DNA of 64,000 nt from Roseburia sp. (lineage in GTDB: Bacteria; Bacillota; Clostridia; Lachnospirales; Lachnospiraceae), in NCBI GenBank assembly GCA_017937095.1, contig JAGBEG010000022.1:62001-126000 (forward strand). The letters run 5' to 3'. The notes under the pieces are model-generated. The model was not told the origin of the DNA, did no database searches, and saw only the letters and a list, made by a program, of their open reading frames with translations. The translations under genes and the position numbers were made by a program. Positions 17,355 to 26,778 of this stretch are shown one piece after another (within the stretch, counting starts at the first letter, position 1; every line of letters starts with the position of its first letter).

Positions 17355-19177
17355 GTCGCAAATACCTCCTTGTCTGAGATTGTTTTTCTGTATCCCAATG
17401 TAAACATCGGTGAGAATGCATATCCCTCTTTCACATATCCCTCTGCCTTCGCATCGGATGCTGTCATAGATACTCTTGTCTCGATTTCAGGGATGACTGC
17501 GCTTACCTCTGTCGCACCCACTACACCTTCCTCGCGGCATTTGTATTCGTATGAAATCGTCTTCTCCTCCGGTCCGTCAATCTTCAATGTGATACCTGTC
17601 ATATCCTCGGAATACTCGGTCGTGCCGTAGCAGGCTACCATGTATTCGTTCAGCAGCACCTCAGCATCCGGATTGCTCATCTCAAGGATGGTACGCTCAA
17701 TCTTAATGTTGGAGGAGCCTTCCTCGAAGTACTCCTTCGTCTGAAGCTTGATCGTCAGATCACGGAACTCAATCGTTACCGGATCGAGCGTAAGGATTCT
17801 CGTCTTGCCCTCCTGTGAAAAATGCGCCTTTGTCGGGCACAGACACAGGTCCACTTCCTCGCCCTTATAGGAAAGCTTTGCGCTTCTTACCGTACCCTCG
17901 CCTGCATAATGTGTGAAATAGCCTGCGCGGTACTTCTCCTGAATCAGGAACGGGTAGGACGCATCCTGCACATGCTTTGTGCCGATGCCGACCGGCCACT
18001 CGAGCTTCGCTGCGTATGGACGAAGGTCAACGATTGCACCGCCCTGATCCATATTGACACATGCTCTCATGTACGGATCGCAGTACCAGAATAACTGCTT
18101 GTCTGATCCGTATAAGATATCTCTCCAGAGCGCGCACTCCGGCTCATTGTAATTGCCGCCGTTCACGCCCTTTTTCTCGCGGTAGTAGTCTGCGAACTCA
18201 GACATCGTCATATCTACAAGCTTGCCCTCTTTTTTCAACTTGCCATAGTAAGCGCAGCCGTCGCTGTAGGACTTGTAGAGAAGCTCATATGGCTGCTCCC
18301 AGCGCCCCATCTTATTCATCCAGCCCGGTCCGACAAACATCATATTATATGCGTATCCGTTGTTGTACTTCTCGAGAGAACGATACTGGTCAATCAGATT
18401 GTAAAGATATGGATACTCCCATGTCTTCGTATCGTAGATCATTCCGCGAAGTACGTTCTGCGGATGCGTTCCGAAATTCGATCCGTTTCCGTCATAGCAC
18501 GCGATCAGGTCACGGGAAAGATGCGGGATTGCGACAATACCGCTGTCCTCCGCCTCATTTGCCGCCGGCGCATGTGTGTTCTGCTTGGATGGAATCCACG
18601 GTGCCCATGGGCCTCCGTCGAACAGTGTGTACCAGGAGTTATTGCAGGTATGGTATGCCTTTGGTCCTTCCTCCCAGCAGGTTGCGACCGCACACTTTAC
18701 CATCGGATACTTCTCTTTGATATAGTTCGTCAGATCAGCGTCCATATAGTAAGAGCCTGTGGACTCCGGATAGAAGCCGAATCTGTCGTGGAACTTCTCG
18801 AACACATCATTGACAATTGCTTTCTTGTCCTCCATAGAGAACATCCAGATACAGAAATCCTTTGTCTTATACTTCTCGCGGAACTCCTCACACGGTAGGC
18901 CCAGCAGGGACAATGCGATCTCATCCCCATATACTTCATGGTCATGCTTCGCGATCTCCACCGCCTCATCATTAAAGAGGGACGCGTAGGTCATCTGAAT
19001 CGTCACCTTAAGTCCATTCTCATGCGCAAGTCTCTGCTGCGTCTTAAAAATGTCAAGAGACTCCGTAAGGAGCGCCTTGTCTCCGATATCCTCTTCCTTT
19101 CCCTGTCCTGTGACGGTCGCCGAATACTCCGGAACCATCTCCGGTCTGTGAATCAAGTTCAAAACAAATTGATCCAT
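17327..19177 (-). CDS. Unrecognised 616-aa protein, glycoside-hydrolase-like barrel
   Basis: The start MDQFVLNLIHRPEMVPE has AGGAGG upstream. Residues 1-250 resemble a deformed barrel of the NodB/GH57/GH38 kind: TIQMTYASLF, GFYPESTGSYYMDAD and KCAVATCWEEGPKAYHTC. Aromatic-rich stretches follow (NSWYTLFDGGPWAPWIPS), and residues 400-616 form a beta-rich domain with repeated IEFRDL/IKIERTI strands. It is cytosolic, with no signal peptide. It follows the ABC permease genes after a run of hairpins, so it probably acts on the imported galacto-oligosaccharide. It may belong to a DUF family with a solved Bacteroides structure, but I cannot confirm that. Catalytic residues are not assigned. Confidence 0.7.
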   Translation of the reverse strand: MDQFVLNLIHRPEMVPEYSATVTGQGKEEDIGDKALLTESLDIFKTQQRLAHENGLKVTIQMTYASLFNDEAVEIAKHDHEVYGDEIALSLLGLPCEEFREKYKTKDFCIWMFSMEDKKAIVNDVFEKFHDRFGFYPESTGSYYMDADLTNYIKEKYPMVKCAVATCWEEGPKAYHTCNNSWYTLFDGGPWAPWIPSKQNTHAPAANEAEDSGIVAIPHLSRDLIACYDGNGSNFGTHPQNVLRGMIYDTKTWEYPYLYNLIDQYRSLEKYNNGYAYNMMFVGPGWMNKMGRWEQPYELLYKSYSDGCAYYGKLKKEGKLVDMTMSEFADYYREKKGVNGGNYNEPECALWRDILYGSDKQLFWYCDPYMRACVNMDQGGAIVDLRPYAAKLEWPVGIGTKHVQDASYPFLIQEKYRAGYFTHYAGEGTVRSAKLSYKGEEVDLCLCPTKAHFSQEGKTRILTLDPVTIEFRDLTIKLQTKEYFEEGSSNIKIERTILEMSNPDAEVLLNEYMVACYGTTEYSEDMTGITLKIDGPEEKTISYEYKCREEGVVGATEVSAVIPEIETRVSMTASDAKAEGYVKEGYAFSPMFTLGYRKTISDKEVFATWLNLAKAN

Positions 19178-19212
19178 TTTCTTCCTCCTAAATTATAATA
19201 TCTCTTTCTTTC

Positions 19213-19388
19213 TAATGCGAGCTGGAAGTCCTTAGACATCGCCCGCATTTATAATGCAAGATTAGAAACACTTAGGCGGCGCTTTCTGCCATCGCAGAAG
19301 AACGCTGCCCTTGCGTTCTTCTAATGTAAGGTCTAGAACATCTTAGGCTTTGCGCCCATTGGCGCAATGTCTTAGATGTTCTCCTTAC
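19213..19388. repeat. Three related hairpin units between permease and 616-aa gene
   Basis: Left arms starting TAATGCGAG (19213), TAATGCAAG (19252) and TAATGTAAG (19322) share a following GAA...CTTAG pattern. Each unit closes as a hairpin; the third, with arms containing AGAACATCTTAG, is the longest. They lie inside the operon and may adjust mRNA decay or expression ratio. Confidence 0.65.
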
Positions 19389-19391
19389 GAT

Positions 19392-20234
19392 TTAGCCCTT
19401 CACAGCTCCACCCGTGATTCCCTCAACGTAGAACTTCTGCATGATAATGAACAGAATGGAAATCGGGATTGCAACAATTACACCGCCCGCGCAGAATACG
19501 GAGAAATAATCGCCGATCAGCGAACGCTGAAGCAGGTTATAAAGTCCGATTGCAACGGTCCAGTCCGCGGAATTTTTCGACTTGATCATAAGTCTTGCCA
19601 TTACGAAATCCATCCACGGATTTAAGAATGAATTGATTACCGTATATACGATCATCGGCTTGGAAAGCGGAATTACAATTCTCGAGAAAATCGTAAATTC
19701 GGACGCTCCCTCAAGCTTTGCAGCCTCTCTCAGCGAAACCGGAATCGTGTCGAAGAACCCCTTACAGATCAGGAATCCCAGACCCGAAGCTGCCGAATAT
19801 ACAAACACAAGACCCGCAAGGCTGTCTGTAAGTCCCAAAAGCTTTAATACAAAGTAAACTGCAATCATGGAAAGTACGCCCGGGAACATTCCAAGAATAA
19901 TGGAAAAACTCATCAGCGGTTTTCTCGCCTTAAATCTCATACAACTGAATGCATAGGAAACCATAAGCACGAACACACTGGATATAATACAGGTGAATAC
20001 ACCGATGATCATTGAGTTTTTAAACCATGCCGGGAAATTTGCCGCGGTATCCGGTCTGAAAAATAACTGCTGGTAGTTGTCAAGCGACCACTCTGTCGGG
20101 AAGAAATGTGCATAATTCACTCCCTTGTAAGCGCTTAAAGACGTAACAACAAGCCAGATGATCGGTATAAGCCAGATAAACGCCAGTAATGCCAACACGA
20201 TATGTCTTACAATAATATTCACTGTTTTCTTCAT
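19392..20234 (-). CDS. ABC sugar permease, MalG type
   Basis: The 280-residue protein has six membrane helices and the inner-membrane permease loop EAAKLEGASEFTIFSRIVIPLSKP (EAA motif with G) near residues 165-190. It ends ITGGAVKG, typical of MalG relatives. It pairs with the preceding permease to import an oligosaccharide. Its ATG overlaps the stop of that gene by one base (TAATG), indicating coupled translation. No ATPase gene is in the operon, so a shared MsmK/MalK-type ATPase encoded elsewhere is expected. Confidence 0.93.
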   Translation of the reverse strand: MKKTVNIIVRHIVLALLAFIWLIPIIWLVVTSLSAYKGVNYAHFFPTEWSLDNYQQLFFRPDTAANFPAWFKNSMIIGVFTCIISSVFVLMVSYAFSCMRFKARKPLMSFSIILGMFPGVLSMIAVYFVLKLLGLTDSLAGLVFVYSAASGLGFLICKGFFDTIPVSLREAAKLEGASEFTIFSRIVIPLSKPMIVYTVINSFLNPWMDFVMARLMIKSKNSADWTVAIGLYNLLQRSLIGDYFSVFCAGGVIVAIPISILFIIMQKFYVEGITGGAVKG

Positions 20235-21658
20235 TATTGGTATTCCTCCTCTTTATCTCCGCTAATCATTCTGGTATAACTCAGCAGGGTAATTGCAGCA
20301 CAGATCACGAATGTGATAATACCGATTACCGATGCCATCTTGTAGTTCGAGTAATCATTGGTCAATGTAAACAACCATGTGATAAGGAGATCCGTCTCCT
20401 TCGCATTGGAGTTTGCAAACGCCATGTTGGTCGTCGTATAACCCGTCGTGAGCAGATAAATAACGTTAAAGTTATTGATATTGGAAACAACGGACTGGAT
20501 CAGGCTCGGTCCCATGATGAACAGGATATACGGCATTGTAATCTTCCAGAAAATCTGGAACTTATTCGCACCGTCAATCCTTGCACTCTCGAGCTGATCT
20601 GTCGGGATATTCATAAGAATACCGGTTGCAACCAGCATCTGATACGGAACACCGACCCAGATATTGATCAAAATAATCATCACATGCGCCCATCCCGGTT
20701 TGGAAAGGAACGGGATATAGTCAAGGCTGCTGCTCACAAGTCCGATGTTATGTAGGAAATCCGTAATTCCAAGATTGGAACAAATCGTGTTTACAATACC
20801 ATAATTTCCGAACATCTTACTGATCAGAAGCAGCGTTACGAACTGCGGAATCGCAATAGTGACAATAAACAGTGTTCTCCATAACTTCTTGCACTTCGTG
20901 TTCTGGTGGTTAATGAACTGTGCCAGCAAAATACCGCCGATAAAGGTGGTAAAGGTTGCTGCGACCGCCCAGATCAGGGTCCAGATAAGGATTCTTACAA
21001 ATGCATAGCTGAAGGTAACGGTCGTTCCCGAAGTGAACAACTGTTTAAAGTTTTCTAATCCTACCCATGTGAAAAGGTAGGTCGGCGGCTGATGATTCTG
21101 GTCGTAGTTGGTAAACGCAATACAGATCATGAAAATGATCGGGATGATATTCATCATAATTACGCCCAGACTCGGCAGTGTCAAAAGTGTTATATAAAAT
21201 TTACCATCAAAGAGAGCCTTCACATCCTGTGCAAAACTATTGATATGCTCTCCATTTTCTTTCATTTCCTGAAGACGGTATACCGCTTTCATATTGCTGA
21301 TCCATAAAAAGACGAACGCCACAATAATCAGTACACCGATCACACCGTAAAGCAATATCAGAAGTGAATTATCGTAATCATTTACGGTCTTTGTCAACGT
21401 TGTAAGGTCTAATACTTCTTCCCTCTGTACAGTTCCCAGCGTATTCAGTTTTGCCATGTATGGTCCGGTCACAAGAACCTCAGCCAGAATAATAACAACC
21501 TCAAGCAGCGTAATAAGGATACCCTTTACGATCTGCTTTCTTCCTATATACCCGGCACCCATAACAACCAGTGATAATCTCGTCCAGATATCACCCTTCG
21601 CGACGCTTTTTCCAAAGTCGCCGAAATACTTTTTTAATCCATCCAAAATTTTTCTCAT
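20234..21658 (-). CDS. ABC sugar permease, MalF type
   Basis: The 474-residue protein starts MRKILDGLKKYFGDFG (AAGGAG 6 bases before the ATG at 21658). It has an N-terminal cytoplasmic helix, an added pair of membrane helices (GILITLLEVVIILAEVLV and LLILLYGVIGVLIIVAFVFL), then the six-helix permease core with ESARIDGANKFQIFWKITMP near residue 370. This long form with the extra helices is common in Clostridia. It is separated from the binding-protein gene by a hairpin (21703-21736) that should lower permease output relative to the binding protein. Confidence 0.93.
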   Translation of the reverse strand: MRKILDGLKKYFGDFGKSVAKGDIWTRLSLVVMGAGYIGRKQIVKGILITLLEVVIILAEVLVTGPYMAKLNTLGTVQREEVLDLTTLTKTVNDYDNSLLILLYGVIGVLIIVAFVFLWISNMKAVYRLQEMKENGEHINSFAQDVKALFDGKFYITLLTLPSLGVIMMNIIPIIFMICIAFTNYDQNHQPPTYLFTWVGLENFKQLFTSGTTVTFSYAFVRILIWTLIWAVAATFTTFIGGILLAQFINHQNTKCKKLWRTLFIVTIAIPQFVTLLLISKMFGNYGIVNTICSNLGITDFLHNIGLVSSSLDYIPFLSKPGWAHVMIILINIWVGVPYQMLVATGILMNIPTDQLESARIDGANKFQIFWKITMPYILFIMGPSLIQSVVSNINNFNVIYLLTTGYTTTNMAFANSNAKETDLLITWLFTLTNDYSNYKMASVIGIITFVICAAITLLSYTRMISGDKEEEYQ

Positions 21659-21702
21659 AGCGAACTCCTTTTGTAGAGTCAAACGGACTTTCTGTTATAA
21701 AT

Positions 21703-21736
21703 AATAAAACCCACACCCGCGAGTGTGGGTTTTATT
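21703..21736 (-). terminator. Intercistronic hairpin between binding protein and permeases
   Basis: AAACCCACACTC pairs with GGTGTGGGTTT and is followed by TATT. This is typical of partial terminators that keep binding-protein mRNA in excess. Confidence 0.8.
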
Positions 21737-21754
21737 AAACCTCATGTCACTGTC

Positions 21755-23092
21755 TTACTGTGCTGATACAGGCTGTGTAATACCCTCAACTGCGGTATCA
21801 AGTAAGCCCTGAACATCATCTGTTCCCTCAACAAGGCTTGCGCCAAGAGATGCTGCCGGATCCCAGAAGTTTCCACCAACAACCTGCTGGTCTGCGAACT
21901 CAGCCTGAGCTGCCAGTGCAGAAAGTGCCGGAGAAGTAATGGTAGCTGCTGCTGCTGTATTAGCAGGACCCTCGCCTGTAGCCTCAGCGATCTTAGCCTG
22001 GCTGTCCTCGCTTGTTAAGTACTCAGCAAGAAGCATGGACCAGCCCGGGAACTCAGAGTATGCGCTCACACCTACGAACTTATATCCTGCATAGGAACCC
22101 ATCTGTGTAGCTGTTCCGTTTACATCGAAGGTAGGAAGCTTTGTTGCTGCATAACCAGCGCCGTAGTTCTCCTCGAAGATACCGGAATCCCATGTACCGG
22201 AAACATATGCTGCCAGGTCTCCGTCCGGAAGCATAGCCTGTGCATCTGCATCAGCTACGGAAATGAATGCGGAGCTGGAAGCGATATTCTGGATGGACTC
22301 TGCTACAGCAACACCTGTCTCGTTGTTCCAGTCACATGTATTGGACTGATCATCGTTCATAGTAAGGTTGCAGCCTGCGCCTGCGAAGAAACCATACAGA
22401 TACCAGCCGTTTCCGACATCCATACCAACCTTCTTATTTGCTGCCTCTGCCGCTGCTGTCAGAGACTCCCATGACTGTACGTCTTCCTCTGTGAAAACTT
22501 CTGAATTGTAGTATAAGAAGTATCCGTTAGAAGCTGTCAGCGGATATGCATATAACTTGCCGTCCTTGGAAGCTGCCTCAACAGTAGAAGCGGAGTTTGT
22601 TGCAGTCGGATCATATGTAAATGTAGCGTCTACGCTCTGTAATGCACCTGCTGTTACAAGGTCATTTACCTGATCATCAGCGAATACGAATACATCTGCT
22701 GCCGCCTCAACGTCCTCAAGAACTCTGTCCTTTGCATCTGCCTCAGATACTGCACCGATTGTGATATCGAAATCAACATCCGGGTACTGTGCCTTAAAGC
22801 CTTCTACTAACTCAGCCATCGTTGTCTGATAAGCGTCTGTCTCAGAGCACCACAGCTCAAGTGAAACGGTTCCGTCTGTCGCTGCGATCAGATTTGCAAC
22901 AGGATCTGCTGCTGCCGCCTCTGTTGCCGGAGCTGCTGCGCCGTCATCTGCTGCTGCCTCTGTTGCCGGAGCTGCTGCCTCTCCGCCTGCGTTGCTGTCT
23001 GTTGCTGCGTTCTCGTCATTTCCGCCGCATCCTGCAACCATGGTAGCTACCATGCTCGCACATAACAGTGCGCTCAAAACTTTTTTCTTCAT
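21755..23092 (-). CDS. Extracellular sugar-binding lipoprotein of ABC importer
   Basis: The 445-residue family 1 solute-binding protein starts MKKKVLSALLCASMVATMVAGC. The cysteine of VAGC is the lipid anchor site. A low-complexity linker with two copies of GAAAPATEAAAD lies at residues 37-65. The mature domain begins VSLELWCSETDAYQTTMAELV and has the usual two-lobe pattern, with YYNSEVFTEEDVQSWESL near 170. The operator-bearing promoter at 23149-23202 and the neighbouring GH42 and LacI genes point to beta-galacto-oligosaccharides as ligand; this is inference from context. Confidence 0.93.
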   Translation of the reverse strand: MKKKVLSALLCASMVATMVAGCGGNDENAATDSNAGGEAAAPATEAAADDGAAAPATEAAAADPVANLIAATDGTVSLELWCSETDAYQTTMAELVEGFKAQYPDVDFDITIGAVSEADAKDRVLEDVEAAADVFVFADDQVNDLVTAGALQSVDATFTYDPTATNSASTVEAASKDGKLYAYPLTASNGYFLYYNSEVFTEEDVQSWESLTAAAEAANKKVGMDVGNGWYLYGFFAGAGCNLTMNDDQSNTCDWNNETGVAVAESIQNIASSSAFISVADADAQAMLPDGDLAAYVSGTWDSGIFEENYGAGYAATKLPTFDVNGTATQMGSYAGYKFVGVSAYSEFPGWSMLLAEYLTSEDSQAKIAEATGEGPANTAAAATITSPALSALAAQAEFADQQVVGGNFWDPAASLGASLVEGTDDVQGLLDTAVEGITQPVSAQ

Positions 23093-23148
23093 TTTAGAAA
23101 TTCCTCCCTTTCCTTTTTCAAACCTCTTAGAACAACGTGCGCACCGTT

Positions 23149-23202
23149 GCGCAATCGGTTGTTCTATGTTTAAAGTATATTACGAGTGACTATTTGTGTC
23201 AA
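23149..23202 (-). promoter_or_regulatory. Promoter and LacI-type operator of the sugar ABC operon
   Basis: On the minus strand TTGACA (23202-23197) and TATACT (23179-23174) are 17 bases apart. Just downstream lies GAACAACCGATTGCGC (23164-23149), identical to the GH42 operator, followed by a second inverted GTTGTTC half-site near 23130. Confidence 0.8.
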
Positions 23203-23454
23203 TGTGTATAATTTCCAATAAATTTTGCGTTTTTTTGGCAGAAATGCACAAGCGCCCCTCTTTCACCGGCATTAAAAAAGTTCATTTTTCTTTTTTGTGC
23301 AACCGATAAACCTTTAAAATATGCGCATATTCGGTCATTTTTTCAAAAAATCCCAACATTTACAGGGTTTTTGGCGTGAATTTTCTGCTTTACACCGTTT
23401 TTGCGCGTCGCCGTTTCCCAACGCAGGGACAAAGCGCCGTTCGACCGGCAGAGT
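23203..23454. other. Gene-free spacer upstream of the ABC promoter
   Basis: This AT-rich stretch holds one further operator-like sequence, GTGCAACCGATAAAC near 23299-23313, that could serve DNA looping by the LacI protein. No open frame with a ribosome site is seen. Confidence 0.45.
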
Positions 23455-23500
23455 CAAAAAAAGGGTATTTCCGATCCATCCGGTTCGGAATACCCTTTTG
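23455..23500 (-). terminator. Terminator of the LacI-type gene
   Basis: On the minus strand AAGGGTATTCCGAACC pairs with GGAAATACCCTT and runs into seven U residues. Confidence 0.9.
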
Positions 23501-23511
23501 CGATACTGTAT

Positions 23512-24519
23512 TTACTTCGTCGATTCCTTTAGAACGACCTCATACGGAAGGAGTGTCTTTTGCATGACCTCCTGCCCCTCCACCAGATCAAGCAGCGTCC
23601 TGCACGCAACCCTTCCGAGTTCCTTCGCATCGAAGGAAAGCGAAGTGATGGACGGTACGTGCGTCTCCAGTATGGTGCTGTCATAGAAGGACGCGACACG
23701 CACATCCCCCGGCACCTTCACATGATGCTGTCTGAGCGCTTTTAACACGCGGCTGGCAACTGCGTCGTCCATGCACAGAATACAGTCCACGTTCTGCTCC
23801 AATATCTCATTCACGGTCTTATCGATGCGTACCCGGTTCTCGGGATTCAGATAGAGAAGATCCTCATCGAGCTTCTCTCCCATCTGCTTATAAGCCTCCC
23901 GGAATCCGCGGAGACGGCTCTGCGTGACAACATAGCCTTCATCCTCACCGACTAACGCAATCCGCTTCATATTCTTCATCAGCAGAATAGACGTCAGTTC
24001 CCGGCAGGCGCTCCTGTGATTGTGATCGATCTGGAATACTCCCTCGTAGTTTGTACTTCCTGTCACCACAAAAGGGATATTCTTCTGCTGCAGAAATTCA
24101 ATCTGCGCATCCTCTAAAAAGGTGCGCATCAATATCACGCCGTCCACCTTGTGATTGGCGACGATCCGCTCCAGAGAGGCAATGTCGTTCATGCGGCACA
24201 TCGTGAGCAGAATATCATACCCGGCAGTCTCCGCCATCTCCTGGATTCCGAACAGACATCTCTGGAAGAAATTCCAGTCCACCACCTCATAATCGCGCGG
24301 CATCACCACGCAGAGGTTGTAGGTCTTCGACTGCGCAAGCCCCTTCGCGATTGCATTTGGCTTGTAGTCGTGCTCTTCTATATATGCAAGGACTCTTTTC
24401 CTTGTCTCATTTCCGATCCTGCCCTTGCCGGATATCGCCCGGGATACCGTCGTCTTGGACACGCCCAGCGCCTCCGCCACATCCGCAATGGTAATATCCT
24501 TCCTGTCCTCTTTCTCCAT
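23512..24519 (-). CDS. LacI-family transcriptional repressor
   Basis: The 335-residue protein has an N-terminal helix-turn-helix, ITIADVAEALGVSKTTVSRA (residues 9-28), hinge helix, and periplasmic-binding-protein-like core. The core includes GVILMRTFLEDAQIEFLQ and DAVASRVLKALRQHHVKVPGDV. It lies between the ABC operon and the divergent GH42 gene, and the same 16-base operator is found at both promoters and a variant at its own. It most likely represses both until a galactoside is bound. This makes it distinct from the AraC activator of the GH2/gal genes. Confidence 0.93.
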   Translation of the reverse strand: MEKEDRKDITIADVAEALGVSKTTVSRAISGKGRIGNETRKRVLAYIEEHDYKPNAIAKGLAQSKTYNLCVVMPRDYEVVDWNFFQRCLFGIQEMAETAGYDILLTMCRMNDIASLERIVANHKVDGVILMRTFLEDAQIEFLQQKNIPFVVTGSTNYEGVFQIDHNHRSACRELTSILLMKNMKRIALVGEDEGYVVTQSRLRGFREAYKQMGEKLDEDLLYLNPENRVRIDKTVNEILEQNVDCILCMDDAVASRVLKALRQHHVKVPGDVRVASFYDSTILETHVPSITSLSFDAKELGRVACRTLLDLVEGQEVMQKTLLPYEVVLKESTK

Positions 24520-24562
24520 AAACTCCTCCCGCCCGGCATTTCTCCGCCGGTTTTCTACGGTT

Positions 24563-24579
24563 TGCGCTGGTTGCGCAAC
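24563..24579 (-). promoter_or_regulatory. Operator-like site at the LacI gene promoter
   Basis: TTGCGCAACCAGCGCAA (minus strand) is a near-palindrome related to the ABC and GH42 operators and lies 44 bases before the LacI start, which suggests autoregulation. Confidence 0.55.
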
Positions 24580-24685
24580 TAATTCTATTATTGCACAATT
24601 TTGGGAAAAATCAATCCCTTTTGCACATTTTAACGCTTCGCTTTATTTTCGCCGAATTTGCGCTATTTTAGGGCGTTCCTGTATA

Positions 24686-24734
24686 TTTACATCACTTTGC
24701 CGGGATGCTATAATAATGGCGCAATCGGTTGTTC
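24686..24734 (+). promoter_or_regulatory. GH42 gene promoter with downstream operator
   Basis: TTTACA (24686-24691) and TATAAT (24709-24714) are separated by 17 bases. GCGCAATCGGTTGTTC (24719-24734) covers the expected start point and matches the ABC operator exactly. Confidence 0.85.
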
Positions 24735-24759
24735 TATATACAGAATGGAGAATAAGCTT

Positions 24760-26775
24760 ATGAGAACAGATCACTTACTTTTCGGCGCCGCATACTATCT
24801 GGAATACCTTCCCTGCGACCGCCTGGAACAGGATATGGAAATGATGGAACGGGCGGGCATGAATACCATCCGCATCGCAGAATCTACCTGGAGCACTTTA
24901 GAGCCGTCCGACGGCGTTTTCGACTTCACATACATCGACCGTATTCTTGCCGCCGCGGCAAGACATCATATCTCCGTCATCATCGGTACGCCGACCTATG
25001 CGATTCCGGCGTGGCTTGCAAAGAAATATCCGGATATTCTTGCCGTCACAAAAAACGGGCAGGAGCTGTACGGGCACCGTCAGAATATGGACATCACGCA
25101 CCCCGGCTACCGGATGCACTGCGAGCGCGTTATCCGCGCATTGATGGAGCGCGTAAAGGATGTTCCACACGTCATCGGTTTTCAGCTCGACAACGAGACG
25201 AAGAGCTACGGCACTGCCGGACCAGGAGTCCAGCAGATGTTTGTCGCATATCTTAAGGATAAATATCCCGACATCCGTGATTTCAACCGGGAGTTCGGGC
25301 TTGACTACTGGAGCAACCGCGTAAACGACTGGGCGGATTTTCCGGATGTGCGCGGCACGATCAACCAGAGCCTTGCCGCCGAATTTCAGAAGTTCCAGCG
25401 TTCCCTTGTGACGGATTTTCTGTCGTGGCAGGCGGATATCGTGCGGGAATACAAACGCGAGGATCAGTTCATCACCCAGAACTTTGATTTCGACTGGATC
25501 GATTATTCCTACGGCTACCAGCCCGAGGTCAATCAGTACGACGCTGCAAAATGCATGACGGTCGCCGGAGCCGACATCTACCACCCTTCCCAGGGCGATC
25601 TGACCGGCGCGGAGATCGCGGTCTGCGGCAACATTGCCAGAAGCCTAAAGAATGAAAATTATCTGATCTTAGAGACGGAGGCGCAGGGGCTTACCGCATG
25701 GCTGCCCTACCCGGGACAGCTTCTGTTGCAGGCTTACAGCCACATTGCAAACGGTGCGAACAGCGTCATGTACTGGCACTGGCACTCGATTCACAATGCC
25801 ATCGAGAGCTACTGGAAGGGCGTTCTCTCCCACGATTTCTCGGAAAATGAAACCTACCGTGAGGCGTGCCGCATCGGCGCGGAATGGAAGCGCATCGGCG
25901 CGCACCTCATCAATTTAAAAAAGGAAAACCGCGTCGCCCTGCTGCTCGACAACAATTCTCTGACAGGGCTTCGGGAGTTCCCTCTTGAGACGACGGGAAA
26001 TCAGAGCTACAATGCTGTCATGCGCTGGCTCGCCGACGCGCTCTACCGCATGAATATTGAGTTCGATATGGTTTCCTCCGGGGAGCGCGATTTCTCCGGC
26101 TACGACTTTCTCGTTGTTCCGGCGCTCTACTCCGCCTCAGAGGATTTGCTCAACGCGCTCGATACCTACGTGGCGGACGGCGGTCATCTGATTGCAACGT
26201 TCCGCAGCGGCTTTTCCGACGAGCAGCTTAAGATTTATCACGACAGGCAGCCGCACATTATAAACAAATGCCTTGGCATCCACTATGACCAGTTCACCTA
26301 CCCGAAGGACGTCGCCGTCGTCTCCTGTTCCGGGGGCGCCCTGCCGGATTTAAGCAGCCCGGCGCACGACTGGATGGAGCTTGTGACCTGTGATACCGCA
26401 GTTCCTGTAGCGCGCTACGACCATCCGGCATGGGGAAGCTACGCCGCCGCGACAGAAAATTCCTACGGAAAGGGCGCTTCCCTCTATCTCGCTGCGTTTT
26501 TCGGGGAAGAACTGCTTGAAGCGCTGCTTTCCTCGTTTTTTACGAAAAACGGCTATGCGAAGCTTTCGGAGCATGCCCCGCATTTTCCTGTCATCGTAAA
26601 ACACGGAACAAATGATCTGGGCAAAGAATTGTATTACTACTTCAATTATTCCGGCGAAGAACAGACCGTTCTCCATGCTGCAGGGGCGGGCACAGAGCTG
26701 CGCTCCGAAAAGGCTGTCGGCGAAAATGAAACGCTTCTGCTTTCCCCGTGGGACTGCCGGATCGTCGAGGTATAA
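24760..26775 (+). CDS. GH42 beta-galactosidase
   Basis: The 671-residue enzyme starts MRTDHLLFGAAYYLEYLP (GGAG 9 bases before the ATG at 24760). The barrel carries the acid/base in VIGFQLDNETKSYG near residue 148 and the nucleophile in YLILETEAQG near 305, followed by the trimerisation domain and a small C-terminal beta domain. There is no signal peptide. GH42 enzymes split beta-galacto-oligosaccharides from galactan rather than lactose. It is divergent from the LacI gene and shares its operator with the ABC importer. Its 3' terminator hairpin is interrupted by a palindromic repeat element. Confidence 0.95.
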   Translation: MRTDHLLFGAAYYLEYLPCDRLEQDMEMMERAGMNTIRIAESTWSTLEPSDGVFDFTYIDRILAAAARHHISVIIGTPTYAIPAWLAKKYPDILAVTKNGQELYGHRQNMDITHPGYRMHCERVIRALMERVKDVPHVIGFQLDNETKSYGTAGPGVQQMFVAYLKDKYPDIRDFNREFGLDYWSNRVNDWADFPDVRGTINQSLAAEFQKFQRSLVTDFLSWQADIVREYKREDQFITQNFDFDWIDYSYGYQPEVNQYDAAKCMTVAGADIYHPSQGDLTGAEIAVCGNIARSLKNENYLILETEAQGLTAWLPYPGQLLLQAYSHIANGANSVMYWHWHSIHNAIESYWKGVLSHDFSENETYREACRIGAEWKRIGAHLINLKKENRVALLLDNNSLTGLREFPLETTGNQSYNAVMRWLADALYRMNIEFDMVSSGERDFSGYDFLVVPALYSASEDLLNALDTYVADGGHLIATFRSGFSDEQLKIYHDRQPHIINKCLGIHYDQFTYPKDVAVVSCSGGALPDLSSPAHDWMELVTCDTAVPVARYDHPAWGSYAAATENSYGKGASLYLAAFFGEELLEALLSSFFTKNGYAKLSEHAPHFPVIVKHGTNDLGKELYYYFNYSGEEQTVLHAAGAGTELRSEKAVGENETLLLSPWDCRIVEV

Positions 26776-26778
26776 AAG

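Noticed and set aside
20234-23092. Missing ABC ATPase taken as a gene loss
   Set aside because: Clostridial sugar importers of this type normally share one ATPase encoded elsewhere.
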